A stretch of DNA of 64,000 nt from Armatimonadota bacterium (GCA_016235455.1 JACRKZ010000138.1:1-64000), one strand, 5' to 3'; counted from the first letter of the stretch, positions 1 through 11,206 are shown. The notes: generated from the sequence alone by a model not told the origin. A program made the numbers and translations.

Positions 1-770
1 ATCTGGGTCTGGTCGTCCTGCTGCCGCTCACGGCGCTGGTCTGGCGCACGACCAGCCTGGGACTGGCCGGCTTCTGGGCCGTGGTCACCGACGAGCGCGT
101 GCTGGCCTCGTACCGTGTGACCTTTGGCACAGCGCTGGTCGGCGCTTCCATCAACGCGGTATTCGGTTCGATCGTGGCCTGGACGCTGGTGCGCTACCGC
201 TTCCCCGGCCGCGACCTGCTCGACGCGCTGGTCGACCTGCCCTTCGCGCTGCCGACCGCGGTGTCGGGCATCGCGCTGACCGCGCTCTACTCACCGAAAG
301 GCTGGATCGGCGCGCTGCTGGCGCCGTATGGCATCAAGGTCGCCTACACGCCCTGGGGCATCGCCGTGGCCCTGACCTTCATCGGCCTGCCGTTTGTCGT
401 GCGCAGCCTGCAGCCCGCGCTGGAGGAGCTTGAGGCCGAGGTGGAGGAGGCCGCCGCCAGCCTCGGCGCCAGCCGCTGGCAGACCTTCCGCCGGGTCATC
501 TGGCCCGCGGTCTCGCCGGCCTTGGCCTCCGGCTTCGCCCTGGCCTTCGCGCGGGCGCTGGGCGAGTACGGCTCGGTGGTCTTCATCAGCGGCAACATGC
601 CCATGCGCACCGAGATCACGTCGCTGCTGATCATCACCAAACTCGAGCAGTTCGACTACGCCGGCGCCACGGCGCTGGCCGTGTCCATGCTGCTGGCCTC
701 GTTCGCCATCCTGCTGACGCTCAACGTCGGGCAGTGGCTCGTTCGCGCGCGCCACCAGAAGGGATCCTGA
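1..770 (+). CDS. cysT: Sulfate ABC transporter permease CysT (5' truncated by window edge)
   Basis: ORF 81..770 is open upstream in frame from base 3 (LGLVVLLPLTALVWRTTSLGLAGFWAV...); binding-protein-dependent permease motif EAAASLGASRWQTFRRVIWPAVSPAL; followed by cysW and cysA. Confidence 0.9.
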   Translation, partial: LGLVVLLPLTALVWRTTSLGLAGFWAVVTDERVLASYRVTFGTALVGASINAVFGSIVAWTLVRYRFPGRDLLDALVDLPFALPTAVSGIALTALYSPKGWIGALLAPYGIKVAYTPWGIAVALTFIGLPFVVRSLQPALEELEAEVEEAAASLGASRWQTFRRVIWPAVSPALASGFALAFARALGEYGSVVFISGNMPMRTEITSLLIITKLEQFDYAGATALAVSMLLASFAILLTLNVGQWLVRARHQKGS

Positions 771-773
771 CCC

Positions 774-1628
774 ATGAAGCGTGCAGGCGATCCGCTCTGG
801 CTGCGCGTGTTGCTGATCGCGGTGTCGACTGCCTTTCTGGGCCTGTTCGTGCTGTTGCCGCTGATCGCGGTGTTCGCCGGCGCACTGCGCGATGGGCTGG
901 GTGTCTACCTGCGAGCGCTGGCCGAACCAGAGGCGTGGTCGGCCATCAAGTTGACGCTGCTCGTAGCCGCCATCGTGGTGCCGGCCAACGTGTTCTTCGG
1001 CCTGGCCGCGGCGTGGACCATCGCGCGCTTCCGCTTTGTCGGGCGCAGCCTGCTGACCACGCTCATCGACCTGCCCTTCGCGGTCTCGCCGGTGGTCTCG
1101 GGCCTCATCTACGTGCTCATGTTCGGCCTGCACGGTTGGTTCGGCCCATGGCTGTCGGCGCACAACCTGAAGGTCATCTTCGCCGTGCCCGGCGTGGTGC
1201 TGGCCACGTTGTTCGTCACCTTCCCGTTCGTCGCGCGCGAGCTCATCCCGCTCATGGAGGAGCAGGGCAGCGAAGAGGAAGAGGCCGCCCTGGTGCTCGG
1301 CGCGGGCGGGCTGCGCACCTTCTGGAGCATCACCCTACCCAACGTGCGCTGGGCGCTGCTGTACGGCGTCATCCTCTGCAACGCCCGCGCCATGGGGGAG
1401 TTCGGCGCGGTGTCTGTGGTCTCGGGCCACATCCGCGGCCGGACCAACACGCTGCCGCTGCAGGTGGAGATCCTCTACAACGAGTACCAGTTCGCCGCCG
1501 CCTTCGCGCTGGCCTCACTGCTGTCGCTGCTGGCCCTGGTGACGCTGGTCATCAAACGGCTGGCGGAACGCAAAGTGGCGCGAGAGAAGCGCGCCGGCCT
1601 CAGCCTGGAGCCGTCCCTTGAGCATTGA
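774..1628 (+). CDS. cysW: Sulfate ABC transporter permease CysW
   Basis: Permease motif [54 protein letters not shown] typical of CysW; operon context. Confidence 0.92.
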   Translation: MKRAGDPLWLRVLLIAVSTAFLGLFVLLPLIAVFAGALRDGLGVYLRALAEPEAWSAIKLTLLVAAIVVPANVFFGLAAAWTIARFRFVGRSLLTTLIDLPFAVSPVVSGLIYVLMFGLHGWFGPWLSAHNLKVIFAVPGVVLATLFVTFPFVARELIPLMEEQGSEEEEAALVLGAGGLRTFWSITLPNVRWALLYGVILCNARAMGEFGAVSVVSGHIRGRTNTLPLQVEILYNEYQFAAAFALASLLSLLALVTLVIKRLAERKVAREKRAGLSLEPSLEH

Positions 1629-2694
1629 AGTCCGCCACATCACCAAGACCTTCAACCAGCACCAGGCCCTGCGCGATGTCAGCCTGGCCGTGCCCAACGG
1701 CGAGTTGGTGGCGCTGCTGGGTCCTTCGGGCTGCGGCAAGACCACGCTGCTGCGCATCATCGCCGGCCTCGAGGAGCCGGACGCCGACGACAGCGCACGG
1801 GTGCTCTTCGACGGCCAGGACGTGGCCGAGCGCGGCGTCGGCCAGCGGCGCGTGGGCTTCGTCTTCCAGCACTATGCGCTGTTCCGACACATGAACGTGT
1901 TCGACAACATCGCCTTCGGCATGCGGGTCAAGCCCTGGCGCCAACGGCCCCGGCGCGGGCAGATACGCGACAAGGTCACTCACCTGCTGGAACTCATCCA
2001 GATGGCTGACCTGGGCCGACGCTTCCCTTCGCAGCTCTCGGGCGGCCAGCGCCAGCGCGTGGCTCTGGCCCGCGCGCTGGCCGTGGAGCCCAAGGTGCTG
2101 CTGCTCGACGAGCCGTTCGGCGCGCTCGACGCCAAGGTCCGCGCCGACTTGCGAAGCTGGTTGCGCCGGCTGCACGACGAGTTGCACATGACCAGCCTGT
2201 TCGTCACCCACGACCAGGAGGAGGCGCTGGAAGTGGCCGACCGCATCGTGGTCATGAACGACGGGCAGGTGGAGCAGGTGGGCACGCCCGACCAGGTCTT
2301 CCATCAGCCGACCAACACCTTCGTGGCCGACTTCCTGGGCAAGGTCAATCTATTCCACGCACGCGTCGAGCAGGGCAAGCTGGTGGCTGGCGCGCTGGTC
2401 ATGGACGCCCCGGCCTCGGGCGCCGCCGAAGGCCAGGCGGCGCAGGTGCTGGTGCGCCCGCACGACCTGCTCGTGGCCCGCGTGGCCGACGACACCGCCG
2501 CGCTGCCGGCGAAGGTGACCCGCGTCATCTCGACCAGCTCGGTGGTGCGCGTCGACCTGGTCACCACCGACGGCCAGACGCTCCAGGCCGATCTGGCGCA
2601 CGAGGCGTTCGCGCCGCTGGCGTTGAGCGTGGGCGACGCGGTGTTTGTCGGGCCGCGGCGGTCGCACGTGGTGGTGGATGACTATGTGATCTGA
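1618..2694 (+). CDS. cysA: Sulfate ABC transporter ATP-binding protein CysA (TTG start)
   Basis: Walker [10 protein letters not shown], signature [15 protein letters not shown], Walker [13 protein letters not shown]-terminal TOBE-like region; overlaps the cysW 3' end. Confidence 0.93.
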   Translation: MSIEVRHITKTFNQHQALRDVSLAVPNGELVALLGPSGCGKTTLLRIIAGLEEPDADDSARVLFDGQDVAERGVGQRRVGFVFQHYALFRHMNVFDNIAFGMRVKPWRQRPRRGQIRDKVTHLLELIQMADLGRRFPSQLSGGQRQRVALARALAVEPKVLLLDEPFGALDAKVRADLRSWLRRLHDELHMTSLFVTHDQEEALEVADRIVVMNDGQVEQVGTPDQVFHQPTNTFVADFLGKVNLFHARVEQGKLVAGALVMDAPASGAAEGQAAQVLVRPHDLLVARVADDTAALPAKVTRVISTSSVVRVDLVTTDGQTLQADLAHEAFAPLALSVGDAVFVGPRRSHVVVDDYVI

Positions 2695-2706
2695 GCGCCG
2701 CTCGGC

Positions 2707-3399
2707 TCACCGCTGAGATGCCCGAGGCGGCGGCGGCAGCGTCTTCTTCACCAGATCGTACAAGCGGCACAACAGCACGGGCACCTCGTCGCGCAGCATC
2801 AGCCGGTCGAGGTGGTACTGGCCGTCGGGAAAGCCCTCGAAGACGCCCCGGTCGGCAAGCACCTTGAGTGCCTCCTCGCGGCTCGGCGCCGGGCTGTCCG
2901 GTGGGCTCTGGCGCGTCATGACGGCCAGCAGCCGGGCCAGCGCCACGCCGGCCTCACCGCGCGAGATTGGCTCGGTCCGGGCGCGAGTGCCGGAAATGGC
3001 CCCGGCGTCCAGCCGGCACGACGACACCTGCCGCAGCGCGGCCGCCGCCCAATGGTCGGGCGGCACGTCGCGGAAGCGCGGTCCCCACACCGCCTCGAAC
3101 AGCCCACGGTCGCGCAGAACCATGTCCGGGTCGGGCAGGCCGGTCCCGCCGCAATGGGCGACGTCGGCCGGCATCCAGTTGACCGTACGGCCGAGAATGA
3201 AGCCGAACTCCTCACGCGTCACCGGGTCGTTCAGGCGGTAGTAGCCGCCGGGATAGCCATCCAGCACCCCGACAGAGCTTAGCTTCTCGATAGCCTGATA
3301 GGCCCAGTGGCACGGAATGTCATTGAACGCGCCGGCCTGGGCGCCACCGGCGCATAGCGCCGCCAGCCCGACCATGCCTATGCGCCGCCAAGCTCGCAT
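2707..3399 (-). CDS. Secreted S-layer homology (SLH) domain protein
   Basis: Signal peptide; SLH-type repeats (FNDIPCHWAYQAIEKLSSVGVLDGYPGGYYRLNDPVTREEFGFIL; FRDVPPDHWAAAALRQV; EEALKVLADRGVFEGFPDGQYHLDRLMLRDEVPVLL). Confidence 0.85.
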   Translation of the reverse strand: MRAWRRIGMVGLAALCAGGAQAGAFNDIPCHWAYQAIEKLSSVGVLDGYPGGYYRLNDPVTREEFGFILGRTVNWMPADVAHCGGTGLPDPDMVLRDRGLFEAVWGPRFRDVPPDHWAAAALRQVSSCRLDAGAISGTRARTEPISRGEAGVALARLLAVMTRQSPPDSPAPSREEALKVLADRGVFEGFPDGQYHLDRLMLRDEVPVLLCRLYDLVKKTLPPPPRASQR

Positions 3400-3545
3400 C
3401 GCCGCCCTCCTGTTCGCCGCTCACTGTGCCACATGGCCAGCGCGTCCGCCAGTCGGGCCGACCGCTGACCCGAGCCGACACGAACGGCATTTGCCGGCAA
3501 CGATGAGGTCGGCTAGACTGGCGCCACCAAGCGGAGTACCAACCC

Positions 3546-6500
3546 ATGGCGAGCACCACAGCGGCCCGCAAAGCAGCGATCCTGGTGATCAGTCTAGCGC
3601 TGACCGGTGCCGCGGCCAAGGAGCCCGTCGACTATGTCAACCCGCTGATCGGCGCCAGCACCAACGCCGCCCTGGGCGAAGGCAAGACCTTCCCCGGCGC
3701 GGCCACTCCGTTCGGCCTGGTGCAGCTTAGCCCCGACACCGTCACCGGCGGCGACAACGGGCCGGGCTACTCCTACGAGCACCGCACCATCGAGGGCTTC
3801 AGCTTCACCCACATGAGCGGGATCGGCTGGTATGGCGACTTGGGCAACCTGCAGGTGATGCCCACCGTCGGCCCGCTGCGCACCTCGTGCGGCCGCGAAC
3901 AGCAGCCGGGCGAAGGCTGGCGCAGCCGCTACGAGCACGACACCGAGGTGGCCCAGGCCGGCTACTACGCCGTGACGCTGGCCGACAGCGGCATCCGCGC
4001 CGAATGCACCGCGGCGCCGCGCGCGGGGATGCTGCGCTTCACACTGCCCCAGGCCGACCCGGCACGCCTCCAGATCGATCTGGCCCGTCGCGTGGCTGGC
4101 ACGTCCACGCGGCAGTACGTCAAGGTCGTCTCCGACCATGCCATCGAGGGTTGGATGCTCTGCACGCCGGCTGGCGGCGGCTGGGGCAATGGCGGCGGCG
4201 GCGGCCACTACAAGCTGCACTTCGCGCTCGAGTTCAGCCGGCCGCTGGGCGAGTTCGGCGTCTACAGCGCCGACATCCCCGACGACTGGCCGCGCAACAA
4301 CGATGCCATCGTCACGCCACGCTACCGCGAACGCGTCGCGGCGGCCCAGGTTATACGAGGCTGCCGCGAGTTCGAGGGCGCTCACCTGGGCTTCTTCGCC
4401 GAGTTCCCCAGCCGCGCCGGCGAGCAGGTGCTGGTCAAAGCCGGCATCTCGTTTGTCAGCCCCGAGGGCGCGCGCGCCAACCTCCGGCACGACATCGACC
4501 ACTGGGATTTCGACCGCGTGCGAACCGAGGCGCGCGCCCGCTGGGCCGAGGCGCTGGGCGGCATCAACGCCGAGGGCGGCAACGATGCGCAGCGTGAAGC
4601 GTTCTTCACCGCCATCTACCACTGCCTGATCGACCCGCGCAGCGTCAGCGATGTCGATGGCCAGTACATCGGCGCCGACGACCAGCCGCACCGCGCGCCG
4701 GATTTCACCTACCGCTCGGTGTTCAGCGGCTGGGATGTGTTCCGCAGCCAGTTCCCGCTGCTCACGCTGGTCCGGCCCGATGTGGTCAACGACCAGATCA
4801 ACTCGCAGATCCAGCTCGCCGAACTCAGCGGCCGCGGCTACTTCGAGCGCTGGGAGATGCTCAACGCCTACTCGGGCTGCATGATCGGCGACCCCATGGT
4901 GTCCATTCTGGCCAACGCCTATCAGCGCGGCATCCGTGGTTACGATGCCGACAAGGCCTGGCGGTTCGCGCGGGCCTCCATGGAGCGTAGCACCGGCCGC
5001 ATCGGCTGGTCGCCGGGCAGCCTGTCGCAGACCGTCGAGAACGCCTACTACGACCACTGCCTGGCACGCCTGGCGGCGGCCCTGGGCAGGACCGACGAAG
5101 TGGCGCCGCTCGAAGCCCGCGCGCAGTGGTACGCGAACCTCTACGATCCCACCGTGGGCAACCTGCGCGCGCGCCTGGCCGACGGCAGTTGGACCACCTG
5201 GCAGGGCAAGACCGTCCACGGCCAGGGCTGCGTCGAGAGCAATCCCTACCAGCAAGGCTGGTTCGTGCCCCAGGATGTGCAGGGCCTTGCAAACCTCATG
5301 GGCCTCGATCAGTTCCGCGCCTCGCTGGGCGAGTTCTTCGACAGGACGCCGCTCAGCTTCAAGTGGAACGACTACTACAACCACGCCAACGAGCCGGTAC
5401 ACCACGTGCCCTACCTGTTCACCTACGCAGGCCAGCCGTGGCTCACGCAGAAGTGGGCACGCACGGTCATGGACCATGCGTATGGTCCCGGCGTCAAGGG
5501 TCTGTGCGGCAACGAGGACGTCGGCCAGATGTCGGCCTGGTACGTGCTCAGCGCCGCCGGCTTCCACCCGGTCTCGCCCGTCGATGGCGTCTTCCTGCTG
5601 GGCAGCCCGCTGTTCGACAAGGTGACGCTGCGGCTCGACCCACGCTACTACCCCGGCCGCTCGTTTGCCGTCGTCGCCCGTGACAACGGGCCGACGCACC
5701 CGTACATCCAGTCGGCGACGCTCAACGGCCGGCCGTTGTCGCGCGCCTGGCTGCGCCACGAGGAGATCGTGGCCGGCGGCACGCTGGAGCTGACCATGGG
5801 CGCCGAGCCGAACCAGGCCTGGGGCACCGCGCCGGCCGACCGGCCGCCGTCGCTCAGCCAGCCCGTCGTCTGCACCGGCCTGACCGTGGCACCCGTCAAG
5901 CCCGGCTGGGGCGAAGCCATCACAGCCACCGTGACGCTGGCCAACCAGGGCGACGCACCCACGCCGGCGCGAGCCCAGGTGTGGACGGACGACAAGCTGC
6001 TGGCCAGCGTGCCGGTCACGCTGGCCGCCGGCGAACGCCGCGCCGTGGCCGTGCCGCTGCGGATAGCGGGCCCGGGGCGCCAGGTCCTGCACACCGTCGG
6101 CCAGCCGCCGGTCGAGCTGGAACTGGTCGACAACCGGCCGCTGCGTGTCCTCTCGGTGACCGCCGGCGACGACGGCGCCAAGGTCATGATCGCCTTGTCC
6201 AAACGGCCCGACAAGGCCTTCCTGGCCGCCGACTGCCGCATCGACGGCGTGGCGCCGCGGAGCCTGGAGGCAGCGCCCACGGGCACCGAATGGACTCTCG
6301 AGCCGGCCCAGTCGCTCGCGCCCGGTCGCCATCGTCTGGCGCTCGGTGGGCTCGGGGAGCTGAGCTTTGGTGTCGTCCGTGCCAAAGTGGAGGTCTTCCG
6401 CACCACCGGTGAATGGGCCGACCTGCCCACGGGCGCGCCCTCGGCCAAGGACTACGCCGACGCGCACGCCCAGCACGGCGCGACCGTGAGTTGGCTGGCG

Positions 6501-6950
6501 CCCTTCGCCCCGCCGCACGCGGCCGCCGGCAGCGACGGTCCGCTGCTGCCACGCCTGCTCGACGGCCTGGCCGCGGGGAGCGACGACGACACCGGCCACT
6601 GCACCTGGCTCGATGGCGGCGAAGCGCGGCTGCTGCTCGACCTCCAGGCCGAGATCCCCGTGACGCGCATCGCCACCTACTCCTGGCACCGCGGCGACCG
6701 CGCCCCACAACAGTTCGCCCTCTACGGCGCCGCCGGACCCACCGCGCCGGACGCCACCGAGGCCCTCGGCCCGCCGTGGGAGCACCTCGCCGACGTCGAC
6801 AGCACGCGCCTGGGCGACGGCGGCAAGCATGTCTCCACGGTCCGCGGCCAGCCACTGGGCACCTACCGCTGGCTGCTGTGGGTGCTGCAGCCGGTGGCCA
6901 AGCGGGAGAACCAGGGCACCTTCTTGACCGAAATCGATGTGGCTCAGTAG
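3546..6950 (+). CDS. GH92-family alpha-mannosidase-like protein with C-terminal CARDB-like and discoidin-like regions
   Basis: Signal peptide; DYVNPLIGAS...FPGAATPFGLVQLSPDT, FSFTHMSGIGW, SGWDVFRSQFPLLTLVRPDVV, GNEDVGQMSAWYVLSAAGFHPV are GH92 hallmarks. Confidence 0.92.
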   Translation: MASTTAARKAAILVISLALTGAAAKEPVDYVNPLIGASTNAALGEGKTFPGAATPFGLVQLSPDTVTGGDNGPGYSYEHRTIEGFSFTHMSGIGWYGDLGNLQVMPTVGPLRTSCGREQQPGEGWRSRYEHDTEVAQAGYYAVTLADSGIRAECTAAPRAGMLRFTLPQADPARLQIDLARRVAGTSTRQYVKVVSDHAIEGWMLCTPAGGGWGNGGGGGHYKLHFALEFSRPLGEFGVYSADIPDDWPRNNDAIVTPRYRERVAAAQVIRGCREFEGAHLGFFAEFPSRAGEQVLVKAGISFVSPEGARANLRHDIDHWDFDRVRTEARARWAEALGGINAEGGNDAQREAFFTAIYHCLIDPRSVSDVDGQYIGADDQPHRAPDFTYRSVFSGWDVFRSQFPLLTLVRPDVVNDQINSQIQLAELSGRGYFERWEMLNAYSGCMIGDPMVSILANAYQRGIRGYDADKAWRFARASMERSTGRIGWSPGSLSQTVENAYYDHCLARLAAALGRTDEVAPLEARAQWYANLYDPTVGNLRARLADGSWTTWQGKTVHGQGCVESNPYQQGWFVPQDVQGLANLMGLDQFRASLGEFFDRTPLSFKWNDYYNHANEPVHHVPYLFTYAGQPWLTQKWARTVMDHAYGPGVKGLCGNEDVGQMSAWYVLSAAGFHPVSPVDGVFLLGSPLFDKVTLRLDPRYYPGRSFAVVARDNGPTHPYIQSATLNGRPLSRAWLRHEEIVAGGTLELTMGAEPNQAWGTAPADRPPSLSQPVVCTGLTVAPVKPGWGEAITATVTLANQGDAPTPARAQVWTDDKLLASVPVTLAAGERRAVAVPLRIAGPGRQVLHTVGQPPVELELVDNRPLRVLSVTAGDDGAKVMIALSKRPDKAFLAADCRIDGVAPRSLEAAPTGTEWTLEPAQSLAPGRHRLALGGLGELSFGVVRAKVEVFRTTGEWADLPTGAPSAKDYADAHAQHGATVSWLAPFAPPHAAAGSDGPLLPRLLDGLAAGSDDDTGHCTWLDGGEARLLLDLQAEIPVTRIATYSWHRGDRAPQQFALYGAAGPTAPDATEALGPPWEHLADVDSTRLGDGGKHVSTVRGQPLGTYRWLLWVLQPVAKRENQGTFLTEIDVAQ

Positions 6951-7016
6951 GCGCACTGCGCGCTTCTTGTATCGGGATCCGGCCCAAGCTACACTGGCCC
7001 TGCCAAGGCGACGTCC

Positions 7017-9875
7017 ATGACCCTCACGCTGCTGCTGCTCACCGCCTGCCCCATCCTGGCCGGTCCCGCGCCGCTGGTGCTGCGCAACGACTCCGCGCTC
7101 CGCGAACTGACCTTCGACGGCCAGGTCTGGCGCACGACACGCTTGGCCCGCGCCGACGGCAGCGAGAGCGTTGCTCTCGTTAGCGATGAGTTCCACCTGC
7201 TCTACCTCGACGACCGCGAGGCCGACATCGGCGCCTATCAGGTCGACGGCGAGCCGGTCTGGCAGGGCAAGGAGCGGCTCGCCCTGCGCTATCGTCCGCG
7301 CGCCGGCGCCGACCTGCCGCCGGTGACGCTGACCTACTGGGTCGGGCCGGGCGCCACGCTGCGCAAGACCGTCACGCTGGGCATGAAGCCGGGCACATCG
7401 CTGGACCGGCTCGAGGTCGAGCGCTTCGTCACCCAGTCGCCCGCCGGCCGCGGCGGCCGCGGCGAGCCGGTCTATCTCGATGGCCGCTGGTTCTGCGGCC
7501 TGGAGTACCCCGCCGGCCACACCCGCCATACCGACGGCAACACGCCCGCCGCCGACGCCCACCATTACGAGAAGGTCGGCAACTACAGCCTCGTCGACCT
7601 CGACGGGCGCGACCGGCTGAAGACGCCCGTGCCCGGCATGGTGCGGCTCATCCACTTCCCCGGCGATGCGCCGGCCGATGGGCGGCTGGTCAGCAAGACC
7701 GCCGTGTTCGGCATCGGCCGGCCGGGACAGCCCATCGAGCTGGCCTTTGGCGACTACCTGCGCACCGTGGCCAAGCCCGACCGCTCTTTTGCCCACTACA
7801 ACAACTGGTTCGACGGCTCGGGCAAGAGCCTCCGTGGCGACGCCTTCGTCAAGGTGTGGCGCGCCTTCAAGCAGCGGCTGGAGCCCGCCGGCCTGCGGCT
7901 GGAGGCCATGGTGCCGGACAACGGCTGGCAGAACGGCAGCTCGCTCTGGGAACCGGGCGGCGACTTCCCCGGCGGCATGGCCGATCTGGCCAGGCTGGGC
8001 AAGATGCTGAAGGACGAGGGCTCGGGCCTCGGCCTGTGGCTGTCGCTCGACGGCACCAGCAACAACATCGGCTGGGGCGAGCAGCATGGCTACGCGCGCG
8101 CCAAGGCCAACGCCTACTTCAGCCAGTACTTCGCGCACTACTCGCTCTCGCAGCCCAAGTACCGCGCCGACATGGAGGCGCAGTTGCGCCGGCTGGTCCG
8201 CGAGTGCGGCCTGACCTACTTCAAGCATGACTTCAACCACCTGAGCGATGTCGGCCCCGGCAACGGCCATCCGGCCACGGACCGCCACGGCCACGAGGCC
8301 AACGTCGACGCGATGATCGCGCTGCTGGCCGCCTGCCGCGCCGAGAACCCGGCCATCTACCAGAACCTGACCAACTGGATGTGGTTCTCGCCCTGGTGGC
8401 TGATGCACGGCGACGCACTGTGGATGCTGGCCGGCGACGACGGCTTCAACCGCAACCAGCCCGAGCTGTCCAGCCGCGCCATGGCCACCACCGACCGCGA
8501 CACCTACCTGTGGCGCATGTGGGGCAACCCCGCCGACCGCCCGCTGGTGCCCATCTCGCGGCTCATGACGCACGGCATCATCCGCAACCCCGGCGGCCAG
8601 ATGGAGTCGCCGCAAGACACGCTGGCCGACTGGGCCGACCACGTCTGGATGCACTACGGACGCGGCACGCAGCTCAAGGAGTGGTACATCACGCCCGCCG
8701 CCCTGGATGACGCGCACTGGCAGGTGCTGCTCGACGTGCACCGCTGGAGCCAGCGCAACTTCAAAGCGCTCTGCAACACCGTGTTCGTCGGTGGCCGGCC
8801 CGACGAGGGCCGGGTCTATGGCTATCTGGGCTGGGACGGTGACCATGGCGTGCTGGTCGCGCGCAACCCCGCGGTCGCCGAGCAGACGCTGACCGCGCCG
8901 TTCGACGCCACCACGCTGTACCGCGGCAAGGCCGGCCAACCGTTCCGCGCCAAGCAGATCTACCCACAGGCCGGCGACTGGCCGACACCCTACCGCTCAG
9001 GCCAGCCGCTGGCCGTCACCATCCCCGGCTACACCACCATTGTCTTGGAGCTGGACCGCGGCGCCGCGACCAAGGCCAACACGCCAGACTTGTCGCGGCC
9101 CAAGGTCAGCGCCCAGTCGGTGACGCTGCCCGACGAGGTCATGGCCCGCTGCGACCTGCTGGTCATCGGCTACGACGAGCTGCCCATCGTGGCCCTCGAC
9201 GGCCAACCCGCGACACCGGCGCGCAGCAGCGAGGGCGGCGTGAACCAGTTCGCCGGCTATGCGCGCTCGGGCATGCCCAGCGCCACCGCGCGCATGTGGC
9301 GCATGGCCGGCTTCGACCTGCGGGCACGTCGCGGCCAGACGGTGACGCTCGGCTTCACCGGCGAGACGCGGGCCGAGGCCTGGCTGCTACTGGACCGTCC
9401 GCAGGGCGGCCGGACCATCCGCCAGACGGTGCGCGTCATGCCCGAGACCAAACTCCAGGCGCCGCCGCCGCGTGCGATCACCGACGCCGAATGGGCCGCT
9501 CGCCGCGCCGCGCGGCTCCGCCTCGACACCTTCGGCCTGGAGCCCTGGGCCGGTGGCAAGGCCAGCGTTGAGCTCAACGGCCAGATCGCGGGCGAACTGG
9601 CCGACCCCAAGGGGGGTGACTCCTGGCACTCCCAGACGCTGGACCTGCCGCTCGACCGCGTGCTGCGGGAGAACAAGCTCGCCGTGCTGCGCGAGAAGGA
9701 CGGCGACAAGTGGAAGCTGCGGCGCGCGACCCTGGAAGTGCAGTTGGCCGACGGCACCTGGGTGCCAAGCAACGTCGGCGCGCCGCAGACCAGCCACGGC
9801 GACTGGGCGTATCTGGAGGGCGAAGTCTTCGGGTCGCCGACGCGGACGCGGGTCATGGAGCTGGCGTTCAGGTGA
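7017..9875 (+). CDS. Secreted alpha-galactosidase-like (clan GH-D / GH36-like) glycoside hydrolase
   Basis: Signal peptide; LGLWLSLDGTSNN, YFKHDFNHL (nucleophile-like Asp), ALWMLAGDDGFNRNQPELSSRAMATTDRDTYLWRMWG; C-terminal beta-sandwich regions. Confidence 0.65.
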   Translation: MTLTLLLLTACPILAGPAPLVLRNDSALRELTFDGQVWRTTRLARADGSESVALVSDEFHLLYLDDREADIGAYQVDGEPVWQGKERLALRYRPRAGADLPPVTLTYWVGPGATLRKTVTLGMKPGTSLDRLEVERFVTQSPAGRGGRGEPVYLDGRWFCGLEYPAGHTRHTDGNTPAADAHHYEKVGNYSLVDLDGRDRLKTPVPGMVRLIHFPGDAPADGRLVSKTAVFGIGRPGQPIELAFGDYLRTVAKPDRSFAHYNNWFDGSGKSLRGDAFVKVWRAFKQRLEPAGLRLEAMVPDNGWQNGSSLWEPGGDFPGGMADLARLGKMLKDEGSGLGLWLSLDGTSNNIGWGEQHGYARAKANAYFSQYFAHYSLSQPKYRADMEAQLRRLVRECGLTYFKHDFNHLSDVGPGNGHPATDRHGHEANVDAMIALLAACRAENPAIYQNLTNWMWFSPWWLMHGDALWMLAGDDGFNRNQPELSSRAMATTDRDTYLWRMWGNPADRPLVPISRLMTHGIIRNPGGQMESPQDTLADWADHVWMHYGRGTQLKEWYITPAALDDAHWQVLLDVHRWSQRNFKALCNTVFVGGRPDEGRVYGYLGWDGDHGVLVARNPAVAEQTLTAPFDATTLYRGKAGQPFRAKQIYPQAGDWPTPYRSGQPLAVTIPGYTTIVLELDRGAATKANTPDLSRPKVSAQSVTLPDEVMARCDLLVIGYDELPIVALDGQPATPARSSEGGVNQFAGYARSGMPSATARMWRMAGFDLRARRGQTVTLGFTGETRAEAWLLLDRPQGGRTIRQTVRVMPETKLQAPPPRAITDAEWAARRAARLRLDTFGLEPWAGGKASVELNGQIAGELADPKGGDSWHSQTLDLPLDRVLRENKLAVLREKDGDKWKLRRATLEVQLADGTWVPSNVGAPQTSHGDWAYLEGEVFGSPTRTRVMELAFR

Positions 9876-10065
9876 GCTGGCCGCCGCTCCAGTAGGCCCG
9901 GCTCGGCCGTAGCGCCAGCAGCAGCGCCACCAGCACCAGCGCCGCCGCGTGCTGCCTCACTGGCTCGGCGAAGTGGGCGCCGATGACCATGCCGAGCAGC
10001 AGACAGCACCATTTGAGCAGGGCGATGTCAGACCACGCCCAGACCTTCGTGCGAAGCAGCTGCAT
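9868..10065 (-). CDS. Small hypothetical membrane protein
   Basis: 65-aa ORF with two hydrophobic segments, filling the gap between flanking genes; only 8 bp overlap with the GH gene. Confidence 0.45.
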   Translation of the reverse strand: MQLLRTKVWAWSDIALLKWCCLLLGMVIGAHFAEPVRQHAAALVLVALLLALRPSRAYWSGGQLT

Positions 10066-10117
10066 GGCTTCGTCTCCGTTGACTCCAGTGTAGCGCGCAA
10101 CGCCGCGATCGGCCCGC

Positions 10118-11206
10118 TCACTCCGCCGGCGTCAACGGCAGATCCAGCCAGGCCAGCCCGATGTGCCGCCGCATGTGGCCCTGGTCGCGCGGGTCCTCGC
10201 GACCGTCGTAGAACAGCGCCAGCCGGTCGCCAACCTTGACCACCGAGGGCAGACCGACGATGGTCTGCGACCACTCGCAGTTCAGCCCATCGAGCACCAC
10301 CGCCTTGTGCCGAGGGTCCCACTTCGTTGGATCTTTGGACCAGTAGACCCACACCGCGTCGGTGTACTCGCCGCGCTGCAGCCCGACGTGGTTGGTGAAC
10401 AGGAACCAGGTCGCGTTGGCCGGCTCGTAGTACAGCGAGCTGTTCTCGATCTGCTCGGCCAGCGGCAGGGCCGGCTGCTCATCCACCGTCCAGGCACCGT
10501 TGAGGTCCTTGGTGCGGGCCAGGCTGAGCGTGCGCAGGATGGGCGCGTCGGTCGAGGCGCTGAAGAACATCAGGTACTCGTCGCCCTGCCGCACGATCTG
10601 GCCGGGACTCGCCGTCGCGGAATAGTAGGTGCCCGGCTTGGGCCGGAACGGCGTGACCTCGGGCTGCTTGACCCACGGCCCGGCCGGCGACTGACCGCGG
10701 GCCTTCATGGTCAGATAGGGGAACGCCGGGATGAGGTCGGGCGCCGGGCTGGTATGCGGCGTGCCGAGGTAATACATGTGCCAGTCCTGCCCATCGAAGT
10801 AGGTGGTGCCATACGACGCCGAGGCGGAGTCCGGTTCGCCCGGCTTGCCGAAGTCCAGCACGGGCCCCTTCTTGGTCCAGTGAGCCAAGTCGCCGCTGGT
10901 GGCCAGACACGACAGCCAGCCACGCGGGCCCGCGCCGTCGTAGTGCATGTAGTACGTGCCGCCGGACTCATACACCCACACATCGCGCGCGCCCAGCAGG
11001 TCGCACTGGCCCGGCCCGTCGCCCGAGCGCAACACGATGCCCTGGTCCTTCGCCTCCAGCCGATAGACGGCCGACGGCCGGCCGTCGGGGTACTGCCGCA
11101 CGTTCTCCGAGCGCACCATGCTCGTGCCTCCCAGCGCCGCCCAAGGCGCCAGCAGCGCGGCAGCGACGCATGTCAGGTTCGTGCACAGGTTCATGGTTGT
11201 CCTCAA
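10118..11206 (-). CDS. Secreted GH43/GH117-like five-bladed beta-propeller glycosidase
   Basis: Signal peptide; DVWVYESGGTYYMHYDGAGPRGW, CLATSGDLAHWTKKGPVL, YFDGQDWHMYYLG propeller blade motifs. Confidence 0.65.
   Translation of the reverse strand: MRTTMNLCTNLTCVAAALLAPWAALGGTSMVRSENVRQYPDGRPSAVYRLEAKDQGIVLRSGDGPGQCDLLGARDVWVYESGGTYYMHYDGAGPRGWLSCLATSGDLAHWTKKGPVLDFGKPGEPDSASASYGTTYFDGQDWHMYYLGTPHTSPAPDLIPAFPYLTMKARGQSPAGPWVKQPEVTPFRPKPGTYYSATASPGQIVRQGDEYLMFFSASTDAPILRTLSLARTKDLNGAWTVDEQPALPLAEQIENSSLYYEPANATWFLFTNHVGLQRGEYTDAVWVYWSKDPTKWDPRHKAVVLDGLNCEWSQTIVGLPSVVKVGDRLALFYDGREDPRDQGHMRRHIGLAWLDLPLTPAE

Noticed and set aside
2694-2720. Short hairpin between cysA and the SLH gene
   Set aside because: Only ~5-bp stem (TGAGC/GCTCA) in GC-rich DNA; too weak to call a terminator.
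3594-8939. 1781-aa minus-strand ORF
   Set aside because: Antisense to GH92 and GH36-like genes; low-complexity HVGQ/AGGR-rich translation typical of the shadow frame of GC3-biased genes.
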